Source of the DNA: Thermoplasmatota archaeon
Lineage (GTDB): Archaea; Thermoplasmatota; Thermoplasmata; RBG-16-68-12; JAJISG01
Assembly: GCA_022848785.1 (NCBI GenBank)
Contig: JAJISK010000006.1
Location: 1 to 20,343, forward strand
Reading direction: 5' to 3'
Length of the DNA stretch: 20,343 nt
Shown in pieces: positions 6,876 through 13,469 of this stretch (the first letter of the stretch is position 1; each line of letters opens with the position of its first letter). A model generated the notes under the pieces. It saw only the letters and a list, made by a program, of their open reading frames with translations. It made no database searches and was not told the origin of the DNA. Position numbers and translations under genes: made by a program.

Positions 6876-8411
6876 GTGGTCAGGAAGGTTCGAACGGGGA
6901 TTCGGACCGCCCCGAAGGTGCTGGAGCGGGAGCTCATCGCCAAGGCGAAGGCCCTCCGGGACCGGCCGGAACTCCTGGTTCCTTCGTGTCTGAAGGAAAG
7001 CTGTCCCCGCTGCCCCTTCGACGCCATCCTGGCCAAGCTGCAGAAGGTCGTTCCCGCAGCGGAGGACGAGTCCCGGCTACAGTACATGGCCCGCCGAGGT
7101 CATCCCCTGGCCCGGGCGTACGCTGCGACCCTCCTCATGGGCCTGCAGGAGAAGGCCGACTATCTGGCCCCCGCCAAAACGCCCTTCGGGACCTTCCAAT
7201 ACGCCCACCGAGGGCGAGCGCCTCGCGAACAGCTCGTGGGCGTTCAATACTACAACGTGCCCGAACTCCGGCTGTTGACCGTGGGTGAGTACGCGCGGAA
7301 GCATCGCCTGCACGTCTACTCCCTCCGAGAGGGCATGGTTACGTCTTGCCGCGAGGATCGACCCCCGGAAGCGTTCGTCCAGGAGAGCCTCGCGAGGCTG
7401 AAACAGAACCTCACGCAGGACGAGGATGGGGTGGCCTGCCCGCATGCGGGCACGCAACCGACTCTTGTGGTGCATTGGCGAGGGGCGGGGATCAAGATAG
7501 CCCTGTGCGGGAAGTGTCAGCCTTCCGGTGGGAACCTTCCCGCGTTCTTGGCCGAACGGATGGTCCTGCCGGACCTGGCATCCTCCTTCGATCTCTCCCT
7601 GCGCCTCCGTCTCGGATGCGCGGGGGACCTGTGCGGGCTAGGGGAGGACCGGCCGCTGGTGAGCGGGGCGGCGCTGCTCTATCTCGACGGGAAGAAGGGC
7701 GCGGACGAGATTCTGAAACGGGAGACAGCACGCGCCATCGAGGAGGCCACTGCGGCGGGTGCCTACATCCTCGGAGACCATTGCTTTGAGGGCGACCCCG
7801 AGGCGTTCCTCCGGGCTGTGGGGGTCCCCGAAGGACTGAGACCGACCCTCGATTCCCTCCTGGAGGGTCGGGAGGGTGGCATCGCGGTCTCCGAGGCGAG
7901 CCTGGCTAAGCTGTTGGGCGCCCTCGAGGAGGAGGACGTGGAGCGTCTTCTCGCCTCCCTCTTGAATGATCAGGAATTGGCCGAGGCGCTCTGGAAGGCC
8001 GCCCAGGCCGAGGGGAGAAGCCGTGAGCAGGTCGTGCAGGAAGCCTTGGACACTCGGAAGGACATGGATGTCCTCTCTCGACTCCCGAGCTGGGACACGC
8101 TGCCGCCTTTGGCCAGCCTTGCCGACAGAGTCGCCCGGGCCTTCAAGACCGACGGGAAGGAGGAGGCCGTCATCCGGGCAACCCACGGGCTACAGGCCGG
8201 GGGAAAGGAAAAGGTCGTATCCCTCGCGTTTCTCTTGGCCCTGGAGGCCGCGAAAGGGAAGGGATGGACCTTCCGGAAGGAGGAACGGGAGCTCGCCGAA
8301 TTCCTGACCCCCATGGCCCGTGACCTATTGGGTTCGGAAGGCGCGGGGTACCGGGAGTCGCTTCAGGAGCTCCTGACGGCAAGCGGATCCAGCGAGGTCC
8401 TCCCTACGTGA
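6876..8411 (+). CDS. Uncharacterised archaeal protein with paired Cys (zinc- or Fe-S-like) motifs
   Basis: A 511-residue soluble protein I cannot assign to a named family. The N-terminal third holds an SCLKESCPRCPF cluster (Cys38, Cys43, Cys46). A second probable metal site is formed by C188PH and C211GKC214, a zinc-ribbon-like spacing, with Cys248 and Cys253 close behind. The C-terminal half (about 290-500) is Cys-poor apart from Cys299, charged and predicted helical, with repeated Leu/Ala/Glu-rich segments that could be protein-protein or RNA-binding helices. It is not primase large subunit, which I considered because of the Cys residues. The GTG start is supported by a TTTATA box at 6847-6852. 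Its neighbours are tyrS (divergent) and taw2 (convergent, 8-base overlap), so a tRNA or translation role is possible but not shown. Confidence 0.75.
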   Translation: MVRKVRTGIRTAPKVLERELIAKAKALRDRPELLVPSCLKESCPRCPFDAILAKLQKVVPAAEDESRLQYMARRGHPLARAYAATLLMGLQEKADYLAPAKTPFGTFQYAHRGRAPREQLVGVQYYNVPELRLLTVGEYARKHRLHVYSLREGMVTSCREDRPPEAFVQESLARLKQNLTQDEDGVACPHAGTQPTLVVHWRGAGIKIALCGKCQPSGGNLPAFLAERMVLPDLASSFDLSLRLRLGCAGDLCGLGEDRPLVSGAALLYLDGKKGADEILKRETARAIEEATAAGAYILGDHCFEGDPEAFLRAVGVPEGLRPTLDSLLEGREGGIAVSEASLAKLLGALEEEDVERLLASLLNDQELAEALWKAAQAEGRSREQVVQEALDTRKDMDVLSRLPSWDTLPPLASLADRVARAFKTDGKEEAVIRATHGLQAGGKEKVVSLAFLLALEAAKGKGWTFRKEERELAEFLTPMARDLLGSEGAGYRESLQELLTASGSSEVLPT

Positions 8412-9261
8412 TGTGGGCATCCAGCACCCAATGGGACACCCTCGGTGCGTAGGCTTTCACCCTTCGAAGGTTCGAGGATTCCACCGTGCGCCCAACCTCC
8501 TCGGCCACCGTGCGCAGATGGCGTTCAAGGCGGTCCGCCGCCCGGTCCGGACATGCCTCGTGGTAGTGAATCCAGCCCCGGTCCCGAAGGGCCCGGAAGG
8601 CAGTAGGCAAGAAACGAAACGTGTCCCGCAGGTAGCCCATAACCACGCGATCCGCCATGCCTTCCGGGACCGTCTCCCGACAATCTCCCAGCCGAGCCTC
8701 TACGGCGGCTGCGCCGTTCATCTGCACGTTCTCACATAGGTAGCGGAAGGCCGTGGGGTTGATCTCACACGCAACGACCCGTCGGGCCCCTCCGTGCAGA
8801 GCCATGGGGAGGGCAAAGTAGCCGACGCCCGCGAACATGTCGACGACCTGCTCACCCGGGCGGCAGACTTTGCCCATGCGCCTCCGTTCTGCCAGATTCC
8901 CGGAACTGAACATGACCTGCGTTGGGTCGAGGCGATAGCGGATTCCGTGTTCCTGGTGTACGGTCTCCGTATCCTCCCCCCAGAGAACTCGCGTCTGGGG
9001 GGTGCGCCACGCGCCACGAATCCCATCCGTCTCCTCGACGACGGCCTGCGCTCGAAGGACACGCCCGTAGGCTTCCCCCACCGCTTCCCGGTAGGCTTCC
9101 AGCTCGGGAGGCAGCCGGAGGACGAGGACCTCGCCGATCCGCTCCCAACGGCGGGGCAATAGCTCCTTCAGGGACTCAGGGAGGTGAGCAGTCGTGCGCA
9201 CGGCTTGGTAGGGGGTCCCACGAGTCCTGTCCCACCTCACATGGCCTGTGCCGGGCTCCAC
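8404..9261 (-). CDS. taw2: Taw2-like tRNA wybutosine/wyosine-pathway aminocarboxypropyltransferase (Trm5/TYW2 family)
   Basis: SAM-binding Rossmann enzyme of 285 residues in the Trm5/TYW2 family. Archaeal Taw2 transfers the aminocarboxypropyl group of SAM to 4-demethylwyosine-37 of tRNA(Phe). Evidence: LLPRRWERIGEVLVLRLP (34-51), the typical D2-domain opening of the family; motif I VVDMFAGVGYFALPMA; acidic strand-2 end ACEINPTA; and, in the catalytic position, VVMGYLRDTFRFL. Trm5 methyltransferases have N(L/P)PP there; a GY motif followed by an xxT(H/F)xFL pattern is what I expect of archaeal Taw2, so I prefer Taw2 over Trm5. Start is the GTG at 9261, the furthest one before an in-frame stop; a later GTG within GHV is an alternative. 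Its 3' end overlaps the unknown 511-residue gene by eight bases. Confidence 0.82.
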   Translation of the reverse strand: MEPGTGHVRWDRTRGTPYQAVRTTAHLPESLKELLPRRWERIGEVLVLRLPPELEAYREAVGEAYGRVLRAQAVVEETDGIRGAWRTPQTRVLWGEDTETVHQEHGIRYRLDPTQVMFSSGNLAERRRMGKVCRPGEQVVDMFAGVGYFALPMALHGGARRVVACEINPTAFRYLCENVQMNGAAAVEARLGDCRETVPEGMADRVVMGYLRDTFRFLPTAFRALRDRGWIHYHEACPDRAADRLERHLRTVAEEVGRTVESSNLRRVKAYAPRVSHWVLDAHIT

Positions 9262-9647
9262 CTTCCGCCATGGCGCCTCGGCACTCTTCTACCTTCGCCC
9301 CTCCAAGCCCGATGGTGATCCCTCCGGGTGCGGGACGGCAGCAGAAGGCATATTCCATTGGTAAAGCGGCCGGAAATCTGCCCCTCTTTTTCTTTTTTCT
9401 TTGGAGGCTAGCGGACACTCTGGGCATGTTTGGATTCAAGGCAGCACTGAGATAGGCGTGGATCCACCTCCTCCTGGAGACGCACTCGTCCAGGGAAGTC
9501 CGGGAATCGTTGACATTCGTCGGAATCAGGCCACGCTCGCCACGGTCGTCAGCCTGATGGCTGAGGGGTGGAGTTTGACCACGTCGGCGACGGGACCCTT
9601 AAATTGCGAAGGGCACGGGCGGACCACGCCAAGCGTCTAGCGACCGG
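9262..9647. other. 386-base stretch with no confident gene
   Basis: Frames of 79-90 codons exist on both strands but have biased shadow-like composition and no recognisable motif. Noted inside it: an 18-base pyrimidine tract (9385-9402, plus strand), a perfect palindrome GTGGATCCAC (9458-9467), and CTTAAATT around 9599-9606, which resembles a TATA box with no evident gene at the right distance. The upstream region of taw2 must lie in its left part. Confidence 0.5.
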
Positions 9648-10076
9648 CTACGGTGCCAGGCCGAGCTGAGACAACGTCGCGAGCTGGTCCCAGTAGCCGT
9701 GGTCCTCAGTGACTTTACCTTCCTCGATCTTGAGGACCATGGTCATCGGAGTCTGTACGCTCTTGTTTGTGGCGGGTATCGTTTCGCCCTTCGGACCCTG
9801 CATGGGCCCCTTGTGGGTTCCCTTCCAGACGGTCTCCACGCAGACATAGTCGCCCTGGCCGAAGGCCCGCACCTTCTCCATGCGGTGGTCTGGGAAAGCA
9901 ATTTCATTAGTCTCAAACCGCTCGCGAAGGGCCGCCAGGCCCTTGGAGGGTTCGGGCAGGTTCGGGCCGTAGTTCACTACGGACTCCGCATAGAATTCGA
10001 AGAAGCGGTCCCAGTCATGGGCATTGTAGGCCTCCAAACCGGCGTCGACCAGCTTCAGGTTCTCTTCTACACTCAT
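9648..10076 (-). CDS. SnoaL-like / NTF2-fold protein
   Basis: Protein of 142 residues with the pattern of the SnoaL-like ester cyclase group in the NTF2-like alpha+beta barrel superfamily: opening helix ENLKLVDAGLEAYNAHDWDRFFEFYAESV (residues 5-33), then GLAALRERFE, DHRMEKVRAFGQGDYVCVETVWKGTHKGP and a closing strand MTMVLKIEEGKVTEDHGYWD with the usual His/Tyr/Trp-Asp near the end. Members are small cyclases, isomerases or of unknown role; no substrate can be proposed. Translation differs from most neighbours: a full GGAGGTG Shine-Dalgarno sequence (10084-10090) sits seven bases before the ATG. The strand is isolated from taw2 by an apparently non-coding gap. Such genes are often horizontally spread, but nothing in its composition shows it here. 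Confidence 0.85.
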   Translation of the reverse strand: MSVEENLKLVDAGLEAYNAHDWDRFFEFYAESVVNYGPNLPEPSKGLAALRERFETNEIAFPDHRMEKVRAFGQGDYVCVETVWKGTHKGPMQGPKGETIPATNKSVQTPMTMVLKIEEGKVTEDHGYWDQLATLSQLGLAP

Positions 10077-10083
10077 TTCGTTT

Positions 10084-10120
10084 CACCTCCTCCCCCTTCG
10101 AGGGCCTTGGGTACTTAATC
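10084..10120 (-). promoter_or_regulatory. Promoter and Shine-Dalgarno of the SnoaL-like gene
   Basis: Minus strand GATTAAGTAC (plus 10111-10120) is a plausible TATA box. A start of transcription about 26 bases on would give a leader of roughly 15 bases holding GGAGGTG (10084-10090). This is a leadered mRNA in a window where most starts look leaderless. Confidence 0.5.
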
Positions 10121-10156
10121 GCGCCCTTCCTCGGCGCTTGCGACTGGTAGGGGATG

Positions 10157-10337
10157 GCATGCCTTGACACTTGCGGTATGTCACGCGACAAGGTCGCTTC
10201 TGCGGTCGCAGCGCCCCCTGCTGAGACGACTGCGACAGTGCCAATAATTCAGAAACTCCCAGCCAGCCACTGATTGGGCATATCGATGAGCCCGATTAAC
10301 AATGTTATTCGAGCAAAGACCCCATAAGGCATATTAG
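10157..10337. promoter_or_regulatory. Inverted-repeat-rich upstream region with promoter of the secreted-protein gene
   Basis: Several short inverted repeats are packed here: GGCATGCC (10157-10164), TGACA-N9-TGTCA (10165-10183), GCGAC-AAG-GTCGC (10185-10197), CTGCG-GT-CGCAG (10200-10211), GGGC-N10-GCCC (10276-10293) and TAACA-A-TGTTA (10297-10307). CATATTAG at 10330-10337 is about 27 bases before the GTG at 10361 and fits a TATA box for a leaderless transcript. I see no tRNA or known riboswitch. Regulatory sites or a small RNA are both possible. Confidence 0.4.
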
Positions 10338-10360
10338 CCAGCCTCTGGTACGAACGTCCC

Positions 10361-11104
10361 GTGCGGGGCCTCCTGCTCGCTCTCCTCCTCCCGGTCCTGA
10401 TTTCCGGTACCGCGCTCGCTCAGCCGATTAGTGAGCCCGCCCATACGAATCTCATTCTTACGATCCAAGCGAGTCCACAGCTGGCTCCCGGGGAGCGAGG
10501 AGACCTCCGGCTGGAACTCCACAACCCGTATGACTGGGCGATGGAGAACGTCTCGTTGTTTGGGGAGATCTACGCCTTCCTCCACCGCGCCGAACACACC
10601 GAGATCGCGGGCCTTCCGAACCCCCCCTCCCTGGGGGCCGACGGCTCGAGCTCGACTCGAGTGGAGTTCGGCTCCCTGCCGGAGGCGGATCGCAGGCCGG
10701 CGACCATACCCGTGGGGACTTCGGCCCAGACCCCAGGCGGGACGGTGTTCACACAGGGTGCCTATCTTCTCCGGTTCCGACTGGACTTCGACTACCTGGG
10801 TGGGCTCCACGCCGTCATGGTCTCCCCCGGCTTCTACACCGCGGAAGAGTGGACGTTTGCGACCCGGGAGCCCTCTCCGCAGGAGCAGGTGGACTACCGG
10901 TACGTGGGTTGGGCAAACTACTCCTCCCTGGGCCTTGTTCTGGGACTCCCAAGCATCGACGGCATCCTGCCCGATTCGGGCTTCGGCGTCAAGGAGCCCC
11001 TTCCCCTGTGGCCCTTCCAGCTCCTCGCCGTGGGTGCCGGATTCGCCATCGCGGGGTCGGGCTACTACGTTTGGCGCGGACGACGAACCGGCGGGAAATC
11101 TTAA
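10361..11104 (+). CDS. Secreted, C-terminally membrane-anchored protein, function unknown
   Basis: A 247-residue protein with a Sec-type signal peptide: Met-Arg, then a Leu/Ala-rich core to about residue 20, with a likely cut after ALA before QPISEP. The body (about 25-205) is predicted beta-rich; TNLILTIQASPQLAPGERGDLRLELHNPYDW has the look of a CARDB/Ig-like domain (a strand, then a Pro-Gly turn, then hydrophobic/polar alternation). A single TM helix follows at about 214-234 (PFQLLAVGAGFAIAGSGYYV), with a basic cytoplasmic tail RGRRTGGKS. Topology is therefore extracellular domain with C-terminal anchor, common for archaeal envelope proteins. Start is GTG, with a TATA-like box 27 bases upstream. 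The next gene begins 26 bases later but may have its own promoter. Confidence 0.78.
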   Translation: MRGLLLALLLPVLISGTALAQPISEPAHTNLILTIQASPQLAPGERGDLRLELHNPYDWAMENVSLFGEIYAFLHRAEHTEIAGLPNPPSLGADGSSSTRVEFGSLPEADRRPATIPVGTSAQTPGGTVFTQGAYLLRFRLDFDYLGGLHAVMVSPGFYTAEEWTFATREPSPQEQVDYRYVGWANYSSLGLVLGLPSIDGILPDSGFGVKEPLPLWPFQLLAVGAGFAIAGSGYYVWRGRRTGGKS

Positions 11105-11110
11105 ATTCGG
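11098..11110 (+). promoter_or_regulatory. TATA-like box for the two-TM miniprotein
   Basis: AATCTTAAATTCG overlaps the stop codon region of the preceding gene and is centred about 26 bases before GTG at 11130. The spacing equals that of the other leaderless promoters in the window. Confidence 0.45.
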
Positions 11111-11129
11111 CCCAAGGCTTTGGCGGACT

Positions 11130-11336
11130 GTGGTCCACCTCCCCTCCGGGAAGACCGTGATCTTCTATGGGTACGCCTTCCTCCTTTCGGTGGGCGTCGC
11201 CCTCTACGTCGCGTGGGGCATCCTGTACAACGCGTGGAACCTCTTTGCGCCAGAAAACCTCGGAATCTACGCCCTCGTCGTGGTCATGCTCGTGTTCGGC
11301 GGGGCGGGGATGCTACTCTATCGGTCCCCTCAGTAG
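11130..11336 (+). CDS. Two-helix membrane miniprotein, function unknown
   Basis: A 68-residue protein starting VVHLPSGKTV, with two hydrophobic helices, about residues 10-31 (VIFYGYAFLLSVGVALYVAWG) and 43-63 (LGIYALVVVMLVFGGAGMLLY), joined by a short NAWNLFAPEN loop and ending RSPQ. The GTG start at 11130 is chosen because of the TATA-like sequence 26 bases upstream; GTG at 11157 is an alternative that would trim the first nine residues. A much longer in-frame open stretch back to 10431 is a shadow of the secreted-protein gene. Its stop overlaps the proS stop region by seven bases on the opposite strand. It may work with the membrane-anchored protein just upstream, but this rests only on adjacency. 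Confidence 0.65.
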   Translation: MVHLPSGKTVIFYGYAFLLSVGVALYVAWGILYNAWNLFAPENLGIYALVVVMLVFGGAGMLLYRSPQ

Positions 11337-12733
11337 GAGTTGGCGGCGTAGGCCACCGTGTCCGTCGCGTCCCCACACTCGAGGCAGTGACCCCTGAACT
11401 CCTCTCCGAAGTAGGGCGTACCCAGAAGGCCCCGATTCAGTTTGTCCTCCATGGCCAGGCCGCACGACTCCTTCCCGCACCATCCGGCCCGGATGATCCC
11501 TTTGGGGAGCGCGTCCCCGTAGGCGTCGATCGTATGGATTCCCTCGCGGAGCTCCCTCTCTGCCTTTCGGTAGAGGTCTCGCTGGATGCGGTCGAGCGTG
11601 GCCTGGATCCTCTTCGGGGCGTCCGCCCGGCTGACCTTGCGACGACGGGTCCCGTCTCGGCGAACGAGGGTGACATGACCCCCCTCGATTTCGTCTAGCC
11701 CCAGCTCGACGCGAAGGGGGACGCCCTTCCGTTCCCACTCGTAGAACTTGGCGCCTGGCCGCATCTCCCGCACGTCCAACTCCGTCCGCACCGCGTCCGC
11801 GATCTCCCCCTCGAGGGCCCTCACCTCCGCGAGGATCTTCCTCTTCGCCCCCTTTGCGAGGATCGGGATGATCACGACTTGGATGGGAGCAATCTCGGGG
11901 GGGAGGATGATGCCGCGGTCGTCTCCATGGATCGCGACCTCGGCCCCCAGAACCCGCTCCGAGATGCCGTAGGTCGTCTGGTGGGCGTATTGACGCTCCC
12001 CACGTCGGTCTTCGAAGGTAACATCGTACACGCGAGCGAAATTGTCTCGGTACTGGTGGATGCTGGCCACCTGCATGGCGCGGCCCGGGGCGGCCACGTA
12101 GGCGTCCACCCCAACCGTGTAGTGGGCCCCGGCGAACTTGTCCCAATCCGGTCGCTTGTTGAACAAGGCCGGCAAGGCATACTTCCGGGCCAGACGCTCC
12201 CAAATCTCGAGGTCCTCGCGAATCTGTTCCTCCGCCCCGTCGAAGTCCTCGTGTGCCGTGTGGGACTCGAAGAAGAAGGAGAGTTCCCGGACGCGGATGA
12301 AGGTCCGGGTCTGCTTCGTTTCGTAGCGGAAGACGGGGACGATCTGATACAACTTGAGGGGGAGGTCGGTGTGGGTTCGAATCCAGAGCGAGTAGAGGCT
12401 GTACATGGCGGCCTCGCTCGTGGGCCGGAGGAGGAGGCGCACGTCGAGAGGGTTGAGGCCCCCGTGGGTGACCCAGTAGACGTTGGCCCCGAACCCCTTG
12501 ATGTGGTCGGCCTCCTTCTGGAACTGATCCTCCGGGACCAGGACGGGGAATTGGACCTCCTCATGGCCCGTCCGGGCCATCTCATCGTGCTTGAACCCGT
12601 TGATGAGGCGCATCAATCGGAGGCCGTAGGGCGTCCAGACGTTCATCCCCTTCACCGGGTAGCGCCGATCCACGATGCCGGCGTTGTCGATGGCCTCGAT
12701 GTACCACTCGGCGAAATGTGATTCCTTCTCCAT
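11330..12733 (-). CDS. proS: Prolyl-tRNA synthetase, archaeal/eukaryotic type
   Basis: Class II synthetase of 467 residues charging tRNA(Pro). The length, the lack of the bacterial editing insertion, and the C-terminal zinc domain all mark the archaeal/eukaryotic ProRS form. Seen: opening FAEWYIEAIDNAGIVD; HEEVQFPVLVPEDQF (57-71) and LLRPTSEAAMY (101-111); motif 2 FRYETKQTRTFIRVREL (135-151) leading into FFESHTAHED; anticodon-binding domain after about residue 290; and zinc ligands C419-x4-C424 and C450-x2-C453. The chain ends AANSY; a terminal Tyr is characteristic of this ProRS type. The ATG at 12733 is about 29 bases from the AT-rich TAATTA element at 12760-12765 and has no Shine-Dalgarno, so it is probably leaderless. 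It is divergent from the RHH regulator. Confidence 0.95.
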   Translation of the reverse strand: MEKESHFAEWYIEAIDNAGIVDRRYPVKGMNVWTPYGLRLMRLINGFKHDEMARTGHEEVQFPVLVPEDQFQKEADHIKGFGANVYWVTHGGLNPLDVRLLLRPTSEAAMYSLYSLWIRTHTDLPLKLYQIVPVFRYETKQTRTFIRVRELSFFFESHTAHEDFDGAEEQIREDLEIWERLARKYALPALFNKRPDWDKFAGAHYTVGVDAYVAAPGRAMQVASIHQYRDNFARVYDVTFEDRRGERQYAHQTTYGISERVLGAEVAIHGDDRGIILPPEIAPIQVVIIPILAKGAKRKILAEVRALEGEIADAVRTELDVREMRPGAKFYEWERKGVPLRVELGLDEIEGGHVTLVRRDGTRRRKVSRADAPKRIQATLDRIQRDLYRKAERELREGIHTIDAYGDALPKGIIRAGWCGKESCGLAMEDKLNRGLLGTPYFGEEFRGHCLECGDATDTVAYAANSY

Positions 12734-12759
12734 GGAGACGGGGGCCTATCCTGGCGGCG

Positions 12760-12767
12760 TAATTAGA
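12760..12767 (-). promoter_or_regulatory. TATA-like box of proS
   Basis: CTAATTAC on the minus strand is about 29 bases before the proS ATG and is the only AT-rich stretch in the upstream region. Confidence 0.5.
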
Positions 12768-12840
12768 GGTTTTGCGGGTCGTGGGACGGGCCGGTACCGG
12801 TTTTCCCTGGATATCCTCGAACGGGCGGTGAGGAGGGACG

Positions 12841-12881
12841 CTGCATGCAGACGGTGGGTTTATGTGATTGCACGCATCACA
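12841..12881 (+). promoter_or_regulatory. Promoter and palindromic operator of the RHH regulator
   Basis: TTTAT at 12859-12863 is centred 29 bases before ATG at 12890. TGTGATTGCACGCATCACA (12863-12881) is an inverted repeat with perfect TGTGAT/ATCACA arms around a 7-base centre. It starts at the last base of the TATA box and ends nine bases before the ATG, so a bound dimer would block TBP/TFB or RNA polymerase. A second perfect palindrome, CTGCATGCAG, lies at 12841-12850. Because RHH proteins bind short inverted repeats and commonly autoregulate, this is the natural candidate operator of the adjacent gene. Confidence 0.6.
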
Positions 12882-12889
12882 CGTATTGC

Positions 12890-13222
12890 ATGGCCCTGGA
12901 GAAAAGGAAGCCCACGATCTCCCTTCGCCTCCCCACCGAACTCCTCCACCAGGTGGATGAACTCGTTCGTCGGACGGGCATGCGATCCCGCACGGAGTTT
13001 GTGGAACGGGCTCTCGTCGAGTACGTGGAGGAGTTGAAGGAGGCCAAGGTCTTGTGGGTCAAGCGTTACACGTTGGAAGAGGCGCGTGGAGCGATTTTGG
13101 GATACTTGGAGGACCACCCAGGCACCTATGTGTCGGATCTCGCCGAGGCCCTTGCCATGGACATCGAGCTCGCCTTTCAGGTCGTGCATGCCCTCGCCGA
13201 GGAGGGTGAGGTTGTTGCCTGA
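12890..13222 (+). CDS. Ribbon-helix-helix (CopG/NikR-type N-terminus) transcriptional regulator with winged-helix-like C-terminus
   Basis: DNA-binding regulator of 110 residues. Residues 5-48 form a clear RHH unit: strand KPTISLRLP, helix 1 TELLHQVDELVRRTG, turn MRSRTE, helix 2 FVERALVEYVEELKEA. The rest, about 60-110 (ARGAILGYLEDHPGTYVSDLAEALAMDIELAFQVVHALAEEGEVVA), looks like a winged helix-turn-helix cut off where the wing should begin. The nickel-binding ACT domain of NikR is absent. Start is ATG at 12890 rather than the longer in-frame ATG at 12845, because the Cys/His-rich extra 15 residues are encoded by the promoter/operator DNA and the TATA box falls 29 bases before 12890. An inverted repeat overlapping the promoter suggests autoregulation. 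The ligand is unknown. Confidence 0.8.
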   Translation: MALEKRKPTISLRLPTELLHQVDELVRRTGMRSRTEFVERALVEYVEELKEAKVLWVKRYTLEEARGAILGYLEDHPGTYVSDLAEALAMDIELAFQVVHALAEEGEVVA

Positions 13223-13391
13223 GTCCGGCGAGGCGGGAGACAGTGTATTCGGCGAGAAGCTCGTTGCCATTGGCCGCAAGATGGCACGCGTCTATGTCGT
13301 CACCGGGACGGGCGCCCCTCGGGCTCGAAGGATTTACGTCTGGGGCCGACCCGCCAAGTGCTACGTCGACAAGCCCTGGCGCCGTGTCTGA
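13212..13391 (+). CDS. Possible small overlapping ORF (or frameshifted C-terminus of the RHH regulator)
   Basis: A 59-codon frame that begins inside the last codons of the RHH gene. GGAGGGTGA (13201-13209) resembles a Shine-Dalgarno site and is six bases before TTG at 13212; GTG at 13206 and TTG at 13215 are alternatives. The peptide includes EKLVAIGRKMARVYVVTG and RRIYVWGRPAKCYVDKPWRR, alternating hydrophobic/basic stretches that look like beta strands of real protein rather than shadow sequence. That resembles the wing of a winged-helix domain, which the RHH protein appears to lack, so a frameshift joining the two frames is an alternative. It could also be chance. Confidence 0.35.
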   Translation: MLPESGEAGDSVFGEKLVAIGRKMARVYVVTGTGAPRARRIYVWGRPAKCYVDKPWRRV

Positions 13392-13438
13392 TTCCGTGGA
13401 TGTCCTCGGAAACGCATTTCAAGGGCGGTGCGAGCACC

Positions 13439-13446
13439 CTTAAGTA
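13439..13446 (+). promoter_or_regulatory. TATA-like box of the formimidoyltransferase operon
   Basis: CTTAAGTA is centred about 27 bases before the ATG at 13470, with no Shine-Dalgarno between them, so the mRNA is predicted to be leaderless. Confidence 0.55.
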
Positions 13447-13469
13447 GCCCTCATTCCTGCGTTTCGTCG

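Noticed and set aside
6876..8411. DNA primase large subunit
   Set aside because: Cys residues suggested it, but their spacing and the surrounding sequence do not match PriL, and the N-terminal cluster is not the PriL Fe-S pattern.
8404..9261. Trm5 tRNA (guanine-37 N1) methyltransferase
   Set aside because: The catalytic N(L/P)PP motif is replaced by MGYLRDT, which fits Taw2 better. Trm5 stays as a less likely alternative.
9401..9640. 79-codon plus-strand frame in the gap
   Set aside because: No recognisable motif, no Shine-Dalgarno or TATA box at the right distance, and mixed composition.
12374..12384. GGTTCGAATCC, resembling a tRNA T-loop
   Set aside because: It lies inside proS with no acceptor stem, D-arm or anticodon arm around it. 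A similar GGTTCGAAC at 6887-6895 is also coding.
12845..12889. Longer RHH start with a Cys/His-rich 15-residue extension
   Set aside because: Those codons are formed by the TATA box and palindrome. The TATA spacing supports ATG at 12890.
12890..13222. NikR nickel regulator
   Set aside because: Only the RHH part fits; the C-terminal ACT-like nickel-binding domain and its His/Cys ligands are absent.
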